Shown here one piece after another: positions 1 to 7,724 of a DNA stretch of 64,000 nt. Position 1 is the first letter of the stretch. Each line of letters begins with the position of its first letter. Source of the DNA: Nonomuraea indica (GTDB lineage Bacteria; Actinomycetota; Actinomycetes; Streptosporangiales; Streptosporangiaceae); assembly GCF_002850745.1 (NCBI RefSeq), contig NZ_KZ559466.1:742825-806824 (forward strand), written 5' to 3'. Below the pieces are notes generated by a model. The model did no database searches. It saw only the letters and a program-made list of their open reading frames with translations, and was not told where the DNA came from. The position numbers and the translations under genes are program-made.

Positions 1-320
1 TTCGCATCGACCCCGACACGGCCCAGGCCATGTCGAACGAGGACCACCGTCACGGGTTCGCGGCGGCCATGGCGGCGCTGCTCGCCGAGTTCAACGCCTA
101 TCTCGATCGGCCGGGAGCCGATCCGGCCGCGGATCGGGTGGGATATCGGCAGGGAATGTTGTGGCTCAGCCCGGAGGAGATGGAGGAGGTGGCGGGTGAG
201 TTGCTGGAGGTGCTCAGAGCCCGGGCGGGGAACGGGCCCGCACCGAGGCGTCGACCGCATGTGATCAGCGCGATCTTCTTTCCGACCGAACAGCGGAACC
301 AGGACGACGGGGGCCTGTGA
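1..320 (+). CDS. C-terminal part of a helix-turn-helix (ArsR-like) transcriptional regulator
   Basis: The reading frame is already open at base 3 and ends at a TGA at 318-320, so the gene starts before the window. The visible part is about 105 residues: a helix-rich segment (AAMAALLAEFNAYLDR), a VGYRQGMLWLSPEE stretch, an acidic helix and a basic tail. This matches, from memory, the effector half of winged-helix ArsR-like regulators common in Streptosporangiaceae; the DNA-binding half is not visible. The ATG at 30 is internal and unlikely to be the start. A hairpin at 391-413 may end the transcript. Confidence 0.6.
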   Translation, partial: RIDPDTAQAMSNEDHRHGFAAAMAALLAEFNAYLDRPGADPAADRVGYRQGMLWLSPEEMEEVAGELLEVLRARAGNGPAPRRRPHVISAIFFPTEQRNQDDGGL

Positions 321-390
321 ACTCAGACGATCGAGCCTTGCTGGCCGATTCATCCCTGGGCTCATCCCACCTCACACGGTCGTCTTCGGA

Positions 391-413
391 CCTGAACCGG
401 TGAGCGGCTCAGG
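391..413 (+). terminator. Hairpin downstream of the first gene
   Basis: CCTGA at 391-395 pairs with TCAGG at 409-413, and CCG/CGG pair inside around a 5-base loop. There is no T-run, so termination is a guess from position. Confidence 0.3.
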
Positions 414-478
414 TCTCGCGCCGGACCCAAGGCTACGAAGAGTGAGGGATCGTGCTGACATCGGTGTCGCGCCGACCG

Positions 479-1183
479 TCATCCGTTGCCGTTCGCGGAG
501 GATAGGGCGTGTTTGAGATGTGGTGAAAGTGCTTGCCGTATGAGGGTGAGGTGGACGGTGGCCTCGTAGCGGACGGCAAGCTTGTCGTACCTGGTCGCGA
601 CGCCTCTGGCCTGGCGGACGTCCAACGCCGGCCCGAGGGACGCGGATCTTCTCCATGACCCGCTCGAAGACCGGTGCGGCGCCCCGCTGGCCCGCGGTGA
701 TGACAGCCGCAAGGACGTGGAAGGAAGCGTCCACCGCGAGGTGAATCTTGGTGGTCAGCCCACCGCGGGAGCGGCCGAGACCATGGTCGTCCGGCTCGAC
801 CGCCAGGCCGTCCGGACGCGTCCGGCCCGGATCGTCAGCCCCTTTTTGCGGGCGCCGGCGGCGTGTCGGTGCGCTCGACAGACGGTGGAGTCGACCGAGA
901 CCTCCCACTCGATGATGCCGTCGGCATCAGCCTTGACCTGAAGCTTCTTCAAGATGCGGGGCCAGGTGCCGTCGATCTGCCAGCGCCGGAACACCGGATA
1001 CACCGTCTCCCAGGGCCCGTACCGCTCGGGCACATCCCGCCACGGCGAGCCCGTCCGCGCCCGCCACCAGATCCCGTCGAAGACCTGCCGCCGATCCCGC
1101 GGCGGCCGACCCATCTTCGGTATCGGCGGCAACACGGCTTCCAGCCGCTCCCACTGTGCATCCGTCAGATCGCCCCGAGACAT
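479..1183 (-). pseudogene. IS5-family transposase, frameshifted and internally deleted
   Basis: The first frame (1183 to 755) has the N-terminal IS5 domain (LTDAQWERLEAVLPP, then VDSTVCRAH with the first catalytic Asp). It passes into the -1 frame at an A5G4 run (839-847), giving LGRSRGGLTTKIHLAVD and ending at KIRVPRAGVGRPP. The sequence then jumps to RGVATRYDKLAVRYEA in a third frame. Intact relatives have roughly 60 residues there, holding the second catalytic Asp and the Glu. The A5G4 run is the usual programmed frameshift of two-ORF IS5 elements, so the first shift is probably normal and only the deletion inactivating. Confidence 0.75.
503..523 (+). repeat. Left terminal inverted repeat of the IS element
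   Basis: TA followed by GGGCGTGTTTGAGATGTGG. It matches the inverted sequence at 1725-1745 at 17 of the first 19 positions, counting the TA. Confidence 0.7.
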
Positions 1184-1221
1184 CTGAAGATCGTTTCACA
1201 GCCAGGGTGGACAGCAACTCG

Positions 1222-1638
1222 TCAGCTCTGATCTGTGGTGGGCCGCCACGAACTGCCGGTCTCGCGTTCGAACGCCGGACGCACGTCAACGGTGTCGTAC
1301 ACGATGCGCAGCGTGGCAATACGGCCGTCCTCGGCGAGCTCAGCCAGGTCCACTACGTCAAACGGCGCGGCAGCTCCGGACGGCAGGCGCCAGTCAAAGT
1401 GGAACCAGAACGAGATCAGTGCGGCCCCCTGCTGGGTCCGGCCCTCCGCCACCCCCAGCAGAGTCAGGCCCGCCCGGCTGGTATCGGCGAAGAGCTCGGG
1501 GTAGAACTCCGTGGCCGGTCGAGGGCCGTACAGCGGAGAGTGCACCATCGCTCCAGGCGCGAACAACTCCAGCACCGCCTCGGCATCCGCCCGCTCCAGC
1601 GCCGACAGGTAAGCCGACACGAGCTCAGCTGCAGTCAT
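1222..1638 (-). CDS. NTF2/SnoaL-like protein, IS passenger
   Basis: A 138-residue protein starting MTAAELVSAYLSALERADA, the usual N-terminal helix of SnoaL-like NTF2 folds, with the later strands FWFHFDWRLP and IATLRIVYDTVD. The family is a small alpha-beta cone that binds small hydrophobic ligands or acts as an isomerase or cyclase; no substrate can be read here. The ATG at 1638 is preferred; a GTG at 1644 is in frame. It lies between the transposase remnant and the right repeat, in the same orientation, so it seems to have travelled with the element. Confidence 0.65.
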   Translation of the reverse strand: MTAAELVSAYLSALERADAEAVLELFAPGAMVHSPLYGPRPATEFYPELFADTSRAGLTLLGVAEGRTQQGAALISFWFHFDWRLPSGAAAPFDVVDLAELAEDGRIATLRIVYDTVDVRPAFERETGSSWRPTTDQS

Positions 1639-1724
1639 GATCACTCACTCAAGATCAGGCCAAATCGACAGCCCATGCTCTCATCCCACCACTTGCGCTC
1701 CGCCCATCAACCGGCACAACACCC

Positions 1725-1745
1725 CAACATCTCAAACACGTCTTA
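1725..1745 (-). repeat. Right terminal inverted repeat of the IS element
   Basis: On the minus strand it reads TA then AGACGTGTTTGAGATGTTG, the counterpart of the left repeat at 503-523. Confidence 0.7.
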
Positions 1746-2077
1746 GTTCCTGGCGGCGAGCGATGAGATCGTCGCATCTCTCGCGCTTCTCGCTCATGGC
1801 ATCTTCCTTGGCTGCCCTCATCCGCGGGCCCCGGCGAGGCGGCCGATGTTGAGCAGACGTTCGGTGTGCACCGCAGCGACGGACGGGGCGGCCGGACGAA
1901 CCGGGAACAGGCGGGGCGGCGCACCGGGAACGGGCACGCGAAAAGGCCGGTCACGGTGGACGTGACCGGCCGGTGGCCGCGACGGCCGGCGGTGGGAGCA
2001 GGGGATGGGCCTCCGGATGCCCCCACCGCCGACGAGGTGACCGGGCAGCCCCACGGCCTGCCCGGAGCGTGGGAGAG
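1732..2077. other. Gene-free stretch right of the IS: truncated ORF start and hairpins
   Basis: On the minus strand an ATG at 1797, preceded by AAGGAAG, opens a frame of 21 codons (MSEKRERCDDLIARR...) that runs into the IS end and stops at 1732. It may be the 5' scrap of a small gene cut by the insertion. Further right are the CBS-gene terminator (1941-1971) and a second hairpin with perfect 10-bp arms (1987-1996 and 2022-2031). No intact gene is visible. Confidence 0.35.
1941..1971 (-). terminator. Rho-independent terminator of the CBS-BON gene
   Basis: A perfect 11-bp stem (1945-1955 with 1961-1971) and a 5-base loop, followed on the minus strand by TTTT (complement of 1941-1944). Confidence 0.8.
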
Positions 2078-2734
2078 TCACAGCAGCGGCGGGACGACGA
2101 GCAGATCCTCCTTCTCGTAGGACAGGTCCGTGACGACGTCCACGACACCCTCGATCCGGCGGATCGCCTCGGTCAGGTCGATGACCTGGGAGCTCCACTC
2201 GACCGTGCCGCGGATGTGCACGACGCCCCCGTCGATCTCCACCCAGAACGCGGCCGGGTCCGGCAGCAGGGCGTTGATCTCGGCCTCCAGCTCGGCCGCC
2301 GGCCGGGTGAAGACCCGCAGCACGTCGCGCTGGTGCAGCGTCCCGCTCACCCGTCCGGTCACCGGGTCGATGACGGGCAGTTGCTTGATCCGCTGGTCGC
2401 GCATCAGCCGCGCCGCGTCGCGGACCGGCATGCCCGGGGTGACGGTGATCGCCGGAGCGGTCATGAGCTGGGCGGCGGTGACGCCGGACGCCTTGCGGTG
2501 TTCCTCGCGCCGCCTGCGCGACTCGAAGACCGGGGCGCCGTGGCGGGCCGGGAGGATCTCCTTCAGCAGCAGGTCCTCCTCCGACACGATGCCCACCGGA
2601 CGGCGGTCGGCGTCGATCACGGTGACCGCGCCGACGGCGTAGCGCTTCATCGCCGTCACGATGTCGGCGAACGAGGCGTTCTCCCTGACGGTGATCGCCA
2701 CCCGTCCCATGACGTCCTTGACCTGGATTGACAT
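2078..2734 (-). CDS. CBS-domain protein with C-terminal BON domain
   Basis: 218 residues with two CBS motifs (about residues 7-65 and 85-140), which bind adenosyl ligands and sense energy state, then a BON domain (about 150-215; VEIDGGVVHIRGTVEW). The ATG at 2734 is chosen because AGGAAGG lies 8 bases upstream; an in-frame ATG at 2761 has no good ribosome site. Proteins of this build sit in hypoxia/dormancy regulons with universal stress proteins in actinobacteria, and the next gene here is one. A strong terminator follows. The cytosolic stress-sensing role is inferred. Confidence 0.85.
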   Translation of the reverse strand: MSIQVKDVMGRVAITVRENASFADIVTAMKRYAVGAVTVIDADRRPVGIVSEEDLLLKEILPARHGAPVFESRRRREEHRKASGVTAAQLMTAPAITVTPGMPVRDAARLMRDQRIKQLPVIDPVTGRVSGTLHQRDVLRVFTRPAAELEAEINALLPDPAAFWVEIDGGVVHIRGTVEWSSQVIDLTEAIRRIEGVVDVVTDLSYEKEDLLVVPPLL

Positions 2735-2815
2735 TGCCGCCACCTTCCTCTCGCCCTCCACGATGCCGCTCCGGCGCGGCCGGCGGCAGCGGCGAACGTC
2801 CCCGCCCCCAGGGCC

Positions 2816-3688
2816 CTAGGTCCTCGGCTGCGGCGGGTTTCCGGGACGGGTGCGGACGACGGCGACCGGGCAGTGGGCGTGGTGGAGCACGCCGCGGCTG
2901 ACGGAGCCGAGCAGCACCGCGCCGAGCGCGCCGCGACCGTGGGAGCCCACGACCACCAGGTCGGCTTCGGCCGACGCCTCGGTCAGCGCCTCCACGGGGT
3001 GCCCGGAGCGGACGTCCTCGACTACGGTGACCTGGGGGTACTCCTTCTCGAACCGCTCCAGCGCCGACCTGATGATCTGGTACTGGGTGGTACGGACGTC
3101 GTCCATGTCGTAGGCGAGCTCCGGCGCGAACGCGTGCACGGGGAGCTGCCAGGCGTGGACCGCGCGCAGCGTGGCGCCGCGCATGGCGGCCTGCTCGAAG
3201 GCGTGGCGGAGGGCGGCCTCGCCCTCGGGCGTGTCGTCCACGCCCACCACCACCTGCCCGCGTACCTGGTCAGGCGCGCCGCGCACGACCACGACGGGGC
3301 AGCGCGCGCGCCCGGCGACGTGGTCGCTGACGGAGCCGAGCAGCGCGCCGGCGAACCCGCCGTGGCCGCGACTGCCGATGACGATCTCGGTGGCCTGCTC
3401 GTCCAGCCCGGTCAGCACGACGGCGGCCGTGCCGTTCCCCAGTTCGGTGGTGACGTCCACGGTCGGCTGGCGGTCGCGCGCGACGGCGAGCGCCTCTGCC
3501 AGGATCTGTTCCCCGGCCCGGACGAGGGCGTCCGGCCAGTCGGCGGCGGGGAACTTCGCGATCTGGTACGGCGAGCGGTCCACCGCGTGCACGATGCGCA
3601 GCGGCTCGCGCATGCGCAGGGCGTCGTCCACAGCCCATTCCACCGCGGCGCGCGCGGGTTGTGATCCGTCGACACCGACAACGATCAT
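2816..3688 (-). CDS. Tandem universal stress protein (UspA x2)
   Basis: 290 residues made of two Usp domains (about 1-137 and 144-283). Each has the ATP-binding signature: GSRGHGGFAGALLGS in the first and GSHGRGALGAVLLGS in the second, so both halves should bind nucleotide. The start ATG has AAGGAGGAG immediately upstream. Such tandem proteins are induced by low oxygen or stationary phase in mycobacteria and Streptomyces. Two DosR-box-like repeats (3741-3784) lie in its promoter region, and the CBS-BON gene follows 82 bases downstream. Confidence 0.92.
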   Translation of the reverse strand: MIVVGVDGSQPARAAVEWAVDDALRMREPLRIVHAVDRSPYQIAKFPAADWPDALVRAGEQILAEALAVARDRQPTVDVTTELGNGTAAVVLTGLDEQATEIVIGSRGHGGFAGALLGSVSDHVAGRARCPVVVVRGAPDQVRGQVVVGVDDTPEGEAALRHAFEQAAMRGATLRAVHAWQLPVHAFAPELAYDMDDVRTTQYQIIRSALERFEKEYPQVTVVEDVRSGHPVEALTEASAEADLVVVGSHGRGALGAVLLGSVSRGVLHHAHCPVAVVRTRPGNPPQPRT

Positions 3689-3740
3689 GGCTCCTCCTTC
3701 GGGTCCGCCTCCATCGGACTCCGGACCGCCGCCGGACGGC

Positions 3741-3785
3741 AGGGCCGGAAGTCCCGATCGGCCAGGCCGAAGGGCCGTCCCCGAT
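3741..3785 (-). promoter_or_regulatory. Two repeated sites resembling DosR/DevR boxes
   Basis: AGGGCCGGAAGTCCCGATC starts at 3741 and AGGGCCGTCCCCGATC at 3771, a 30-bp period upstream of the universal stress gene. On the minus strand the first reads GGGACTTCCGGCCCT, close to the GGGAC-N4-GNCCC layout of actinobacterial DosR boxes. No regulator gene is in the window. Confidence 0.35.
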
Positions 3786-3827
3786 CGGCAGCGCGGGTGG
3801 CGGGTCAGGAGGGCGGGAGGTGGCGGG

Positions 3828-4490
3828 TCAGGCGGCCGGCGCCGGCGCGGTGTACGGCGGCAGGCCGAGGCGGTCGCGAATGGTCTGCTGGATGGAGGCC
3901 TTGTCGCCGCGGGCGTCGACCGTCGTCACGTACTCCTTGCGGCGGAACAGCTCCAGCACCGGGTCGATCTTGTCGTGGTGGTCGCGCAGCCGCCTCGCCA
4001 GCGCCTCGGGCGTGTCGTCGGCGCGGGTGACCAGCTCGCCCCCGCAGACGTCGCAGCGGCCCTCCACCTCGGGACGGTGCGCGATGAGGTTGTAGTCCAT
4101 GCCGCACCGCGAGCACAGCCGCCTGGCCAGCACCCGCCGCCGCACCTCGTCGTCGGGCAGGTCCAGGTGGATGACGCCGTCGATGTCGTAGCTCTCCAGG
4201 AAGAACTCCGCCTGGCGCCGGTTGCGCGGGAAGCCGTCGATGACGAAGCCGTAGTTCCAGTCGTGCTGCCGCAGCCGCTCGCCGACGACCTCCTCGACGA
4301 GGTCGTCGCCGACCAGCTCGCCGGCCGCGACCAGCCGCCTGACCTGGGCGCCCAGCTTGGTGTGCTGTTTGACGTGCCAGCGGAAGATGTCGCCGACGCT
4401 GATGTGCGTCAGGTCGAGGTCGGCCGCGAGCAGCGTCGCCTGCGTGCCCTTGCCGCTGCCCTGCACTCCCATGATCACGTATTTGCGCAT
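3828..4490 (-). CDS. adk: Adenylate kinase with zinc-binding lid
   Basis: About 220 residues. The P-loop is GVQGSGKGT (residues 8-16), the AMP-site motif is DGFPRN, and the lid carries CSRC and CDVC, the four-cysteine zinc form. It converts ATP + AMP to 2 ADP. It is not in the ribosomal-protein/secY operon where the main actinobacterial adk sits, so it is probably a second copy tied to the neighbouring stress genes. The start is uncertain: ATG 4490 has GGGAGG only one base upstream, ATG 4499 has none. It is divergent from the flavoprotein gene. Confidence 0.85.
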   Translation of the reverse strand: MRKYVIMGVQGSGKGTQATLLAADLDLTHISVGDIFRWHVKQHTKLGAQVRRLVAAGELVGDDLVEEVVGERLRQHDWNYGFVIDGFPRNRRQAEFFLESYDIDGVIHLDLPDDEVRRRVLARRLCSRCGMDYNLIAHRPEVEGRCDVCGGELVTRADDTPEALARRLRDHHDKIDPVLELFRRKEYVTTVDARGDKASIQQTIRDRLGLPPYTAPAPAA

Positions 4491-4525
4491 GCCTCCCATT
4501 GTCCGCCGTCGGGCCGGGCGGCGTG

Positions 4526-4556
4526 TTGACACCCCTACCAACCAAGCGCATGCTTG
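4526..4556 (+). promoter_or_regulatory. Promoter with palindromic operator before the kstD-like gene
   Basis: A consensus -35 TTGACA at 4526-4531 is followed 17 bases on by a weak -10. The palindrome CAAGC-GCAT-GCTTG at 4543-4556 overlaps the -10. TetR-type regulators of lipid and steroid genes bind sites of this look; none is encoded nearby. Confidence 0.45.
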
Positions 4557-4592
4557 CGACGGATCGCGCCCGTACGCGAAGGGATGTGCAGC

Positions 4593-6419
4593 ATGGCCGA
4601 CGCACCCGTCCTCCCCCCGTCCTCCCCGGAGCCCGGCCGGGCCGGCGGGGGACACAGCCGCCGGACCGTCATCAAGGGGGCCGCGCTGGCGGGCGGCGCG
4701 CTCGTGGCGGGCGCCGCGCTCGGCCCCCGGCCCGCCCGCGCCGCCTCGGCGCGCACCCGGCACGCCGAGGCCGAGTACGACGTGGTCGTGGCCGGGTCAG
4801 GGGCCGCCGGGATGACCGCCGCGCTCACCGCCGCCAGGCGCGGCCTGCGCACCCTCGTCATCGAGAAGGCCCCCACGTTCGGCGGTTCGGCGGCCCGCTC
4901 CGGCGCCGGCATCTGGATCCCGTGCAACGAGGTCATCCTCGCCGCCGGCGTGCCCGACACCCCCGCCAAGGCCGCCGCCTACCTGGCCCGCGTGGTCGGC
5001 GACACCGTGCCCGCCGACCGGCAGCGCGCCTTTCTCGACAACGGCCCCGCCATGCTGTCGTTCGTCATGCGCAACAGCCCGCTGCGGTTCCGCTTCATGG
5101 AGGGGTACTCCGACTACTATCCGGAGCTGCCCGGCGGCATGCCGGGCGGCCGCAGCATCGAACCCGACCAGCTGGACGGCAGGGTGCTCGGCGACGAGCT
5201 GGCCCGGCTGAACCCCGCCTACATCCCCACCCCCGCCGGCATGGTCGTCTTCAGCGCCGACTACAAGTGGCTGACGCTGACCGCGGTCAACCCGAAGGGC
5301 CTGGAGGTCAGCGCCGCCTGCCTGGCCCGGGGCACGGCGGCCGCGCTGCGCGGCGAGAAGCCGCTGACCATGGGGCAGGCCCTCGCCGCCGGGCTGCGCG
5401 CCGGGCTGCTCGCGGCCGGCGTACCGGTCTGGCTGGACACCCCGCTCCTCGACCTGCACGTCGAGTCCGGCCGCGTCACCGGCGTGACCGCCGAGCGCGA
5501 CGGCGTGCGGACCCTGGTCCGGGCCCGCCGCGGCGTCGTCGTCGGCTCGGGCGGGTTCGAGCACAGCGCCGCCATGCGGGCGGAGTTCCAGCGCCAGCCC
5601 ATCGGCACGAGCTGGACCGTCGGCGCCAGGGAGAACACCGGCGACGGCATCGAGGCGGGCGAGCGGGCCGGCGCGGCGCTGGAGCTGATGGACGACGCCT
5701 GGTGGGGCCCGGCCGTCCCGCTGCCCGGCGAACCGTACTTCTGCCTGGCCGAGCGCACCCTGCCCGGCTGCATCCTGGTCAACGGCGACGGCGCGCGCTT
5801 CGTCAACGAGGGCGCGCCGTACAGCGACGTCGTGCACGTCATGTACGACCGCAACACGCCGTCGGCGCCGCACATCCCGTGCTGGCTGATCGTGGACCAG
5901 AACTACCGCAACCGCTACCTGTTCAAGGACGTCGCCCCGCTGCTGCCGCTGCCCGACTCCTGGTACGAGGCGGGAGCGGTGTTCAGGGCGGCCACGATCG
6001 AGCAGCTCGCGCAGCGGATCGGCGTCCCGGCGACGGCCCTGCGCGCCACCGTCAACCGGTTCAACGGCTTCGCGCTGAAGGGGCGTGACGACGACTTCCA
6101 CCGGGGTGACAGCGTCTACGACCGCTACTACGCCGACCCGTACGTCAAGCCGAACCCGTGCCTGGCGCCCCTGTGGCTGCCGCCGTTCTACGCGTTCAAG
6201 ATCGTCCCGGGCGATCTGGGCACCAAGGGCGGCATGCGGACGGACGCGCGGGCGCGGGTGCTGCGGGCGGACGGCTCGGTCATCCCCGGCCTGTACGCGG
6301 CCGGCAACGCCAGCGGCGCCGTCATGGGCCACAGCTATGCCGGCGCCGGCTCGACCCTCGGCCCGGCGATGACGTTCGGCTACGTGGCCGCCAACCACAT
6401 CGCCGACGCCCCGGCCTGA
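4593..6419 (+). CDS. kstD: Tat-exported FAD oxidoreductase, 3-ketosteroid-1-dehydrogenase-like
   Basis: 608 residues. A twin-arginine signal (RRTVIKG, from residue 23) leads into an Ala-rich hydrophobic segment ending near ARA (50). The FAD dinucleotide motif is GSGAAG (68-73). The C-terminus (GLYAAGNASGAVMGHSYAGAGS) is typical of KstD and holds the conserved Tyr-Ala-Gly before the final helix. KstD inserts a 1,2 double bond into ring A of 3-ketosteroids. The ATG at 4593 has GAAGGG 9 bases upstream; a TTG at 4554 lies inside the operator. Most KstDs are cytosolic, so the Tat signal is unusual. Another flavin dehydrogenase of this superfamily is possible. Confidence 0.75.
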   Translation: MADAPVLPPSSPEPGRAGGGHSRRTVIKGAALAGGALVAGAALGPRPARAASARTRHAEAEYDVVVAGSGAAGMTAALTAARRGLRTLVIEKAPTFGGSAARSGAGIWIPCNEVILAAGVPDTPAKAAAYLARVVGDTVPADRQRAFLDNGPAMLSFVMRNSPLRFRFMEGYSDYYPELPGGMPGGRSIEPDQLDGRVLGDELARLNPAYIPTPAGMVVFSADYKWLTLTAVNPKGLEVSAACLARGTAAALRGEKPLTMGQALAAGLRAGLLAAGVPVWLDTPLLDLHVESGRVTGVTAERDGVRTLVRARRGVVVGSGGFEHSAAMRAEFQRQPIGTSWTVGARENTGDGIEAGERAGAALELMDDAWWGPAVPLPGEPYFCLAERTLPGCILVNGDGARFVNEGAPYSDVVHVMYDRNTPSAPHIPCWLIVDQNYRNRYLFKDVAPLLPLPDSWYEAGAVFRAATIEQLAQRIGVPATALRATVNRFNGFALKGRDDDFHRGDSVYDRYYADPYVKPNPCLAPLWLPPFYAFKIVPGDLGTKGGMRTDARARVLRADGSVIPGLYAAGNASGAVMGHSYAGAGSTLGPAMTFGYVAANHIADAPA

Positions 6420-6780
6420 CTCAGCCTCCGCCCACCGGATGGGCGGGGAACCCGCCGGTCGCGATGGGCCCCACCGCTCGACGTGGATCCGGATGAGCGA
6501 CTTGCCCTGGCGGCGCATGGCGGCCCGGTACTGGTCCCAGTCGGGGTGCTCCCCGGCTGTGCACCGGTAGTACTCGACCAGCGCGTCGGCGGCCTCCGGC
6601 ATGTCCAGCACCTCGGCCCGCCCGTCTACCTGGACGTACGGGCCGTCCCAGTCGTCGGAGAGCACGCAGATGGAGGCCCGCTCGTCACGGCGCGCGTTGC
6701 GCGTCTTGGCGCGTCCGGGGTAGGTGGAGACCACGATCCGGCCGCCCCAGGCCATCGGCCGCCCCCGCCGGGCGGGAGAG
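6420..6780 (-). pseudogene. Remnant of a PPOX-class F420-dependent oxidoreductase
   Basis: From 6755 leftward the frame reads GRIVVSTYPGRAKTRNARRDERAS, the flavin/F420-binding middle of this split-barrel family, up to RIHVERWGP. The usual ending (IATGGFPA) then continues in another frame and stops at 6421. A single missing base in the C run near 6465 explains this. The first roughly 45 residues are also absent: the homology starts at 6755, right against the amidase stop at 6781. Two independent lesions make it a pseudogene unless the missing base is a sequencing error. Confidence 0.7.
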
Positions 6781-7635
6781 TCAGCCGGTCCGCAGGTACG
6801 TGGTCAGGCCGGCGGCCAGGGAGGCCGCGATGCGCTCGCGGAAGGCGGGATCCGACAGCTTGGCGGCGTCACCGCGGTTGCGCATGTTGCCGCATTCGAC
6901 GAACACCGCCGGCCGGGTCGACAGGTTCAGCCCGCCCAGGTCGGTGCGGGTCTCCAGCCCCTCGCGCCCCGCGTACGTGGAGTACGGCAGGCCGGTGCCG
7001 CGGCGGTAGGCCTCGCGGACGGCCAGCCCGAGCTTCCGCGACGGCGCGACGACGGCGTCGTTGTGCCCGGCGATCAGACCCGGCAGCAGCACGTGGAACC
7101 CGTGCCCGCCGGGGGCGGCGCCGTCGCCGTGGATGGACAGGACGGCGTCGGCCCGGGCCTTGTTGCCGATGGCGGCCCGCTCGGTGATGCACGGCCCGAC
7201 ACCCCGGTCGTCCGGCCTGGTGAGGACCACCCTGGCGCCCTCCTTCTCCAGGAGCGGCCGGAGCCTGCGCGCCACGTCCCAGGCGAAGGCGTGCTCGGCG
7301 TATCCGGCGTCGGTCGAGGTGCCCGTGGTGTTGCACGGCTTGCGCTGGGTGATGATGTCGACCGGCCGGTTGATCTCCTCCGGGTGGGCGGCGTTGCCCC
7401 CGTTGTGGCCGGGGTCGAGCACGACGACCTTCCCCGCGAGGGCCGTGCCCGCCGGATCCTGTCCCGGCGTGCCTTCGGGGCTGCCTCCGGGGGTGGACGG
7501 GGTGGCTCGGACCGGGGCGGCGCCGGCGGGCGGCGAGGTGGTCGCCTCACGCGGGCCTCCGCCGCCGGCGCCGCATCCCGTGGTCAGCGCCACGAGCGCG
7601 GCGAGCATCACCTGGGCCGTCCTGTCGGCGCGCAT
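6781..7635 (-). CDS. N-acetylmuramoyl-L-alanine amidase (Amidase_3), lipoprotein
   Basis: 284 residues. A short signal ends at LTTGC (Cys21), a lipobox with Thr at -3. A low-complexity Pro/Gly/Thr linker to about residue 65 is followed by the zinc-amidase domain: DPGHNGG (zinc His), YAEHAFAWDVA (zinc Glu), LSIHGDGA (zinc His) and VFVECGNMRN (catalytic Glu). It cuts the amide bond between muramic acid and the stem peptide, at the outer face of the membrane. The next gene right is divergent. Confidence 0.9.
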   Translation of the reverse strand: MRADRTAQVMLAALVALTTGCGAGGGGPREATTSPPAGAAPVRATPSTPGGSPEGTPGQDPAGTALAGKVVVLDPGHNGGNAAHPEEINRPVDIITQRKPCNTTGTSTDAGYAEHAFAWDVARRLRPLLEKEGARVVLTRPDDRGVGPCITERAAIGNKARADAVLSIHGDGAAPGGHGFHVLLPGLIAGHNDAVVAPSRKLGLAVREAYRRGTGLPYSTYAGREGLETRTDLGGLNLSTRPAVFVECGNMRNRGDAAKLSDPAFRERIAASLAAGLTTYLRTG

Positions 7636-7724
7636 GTCTCGTACCGTACCGGGCCGCGCGACGGGCTCCGGTCTGCAATCGGCCTGCTGCCCGCCTCGAT
7701 TCGGGAGATCTGCTTACCTAATGG

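Larger units (their letters stand above)
503..1745 (-). mobile_element. Decayed IS5-type (IS427-like) insertion element with a passenger gene
   Basis: The ends are inverted repeats sharing the core CGTGTTTGAGATGT, at 503-523 and, inverted, at 1725-1745, each bordered outside by TA, which fits a TA-type target duplication. Between them lie a minus-strand transposase remnant (about 479-1183) and a minus-strand NTF2-like gene (1222-1638). The element cannot move by itself because the transposase has lost most of its catalytic core. The right repeat lies outside the NTF2-like gene rather than next to the transposase start, so the passenger seems to be inside the element. An alternative is that the right end belongs to a second, largely deleted copy. 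Confidence 0.6.

Noticed and set aside
1987..2031. Second hairpin near the CBS-BON gene as a riboswitch
   Set aside because: It lies after the stop codon of that gene on the same strand, so it is at most part of the 3' end.
4797..6755. 652-codon minus-strand frame across the flavoprotein gene
   Set aside because: Only its first part (6755 to about 6465) resembles a protein, the F420 oxidoreductase remnant; the rest is antisense to kstD.
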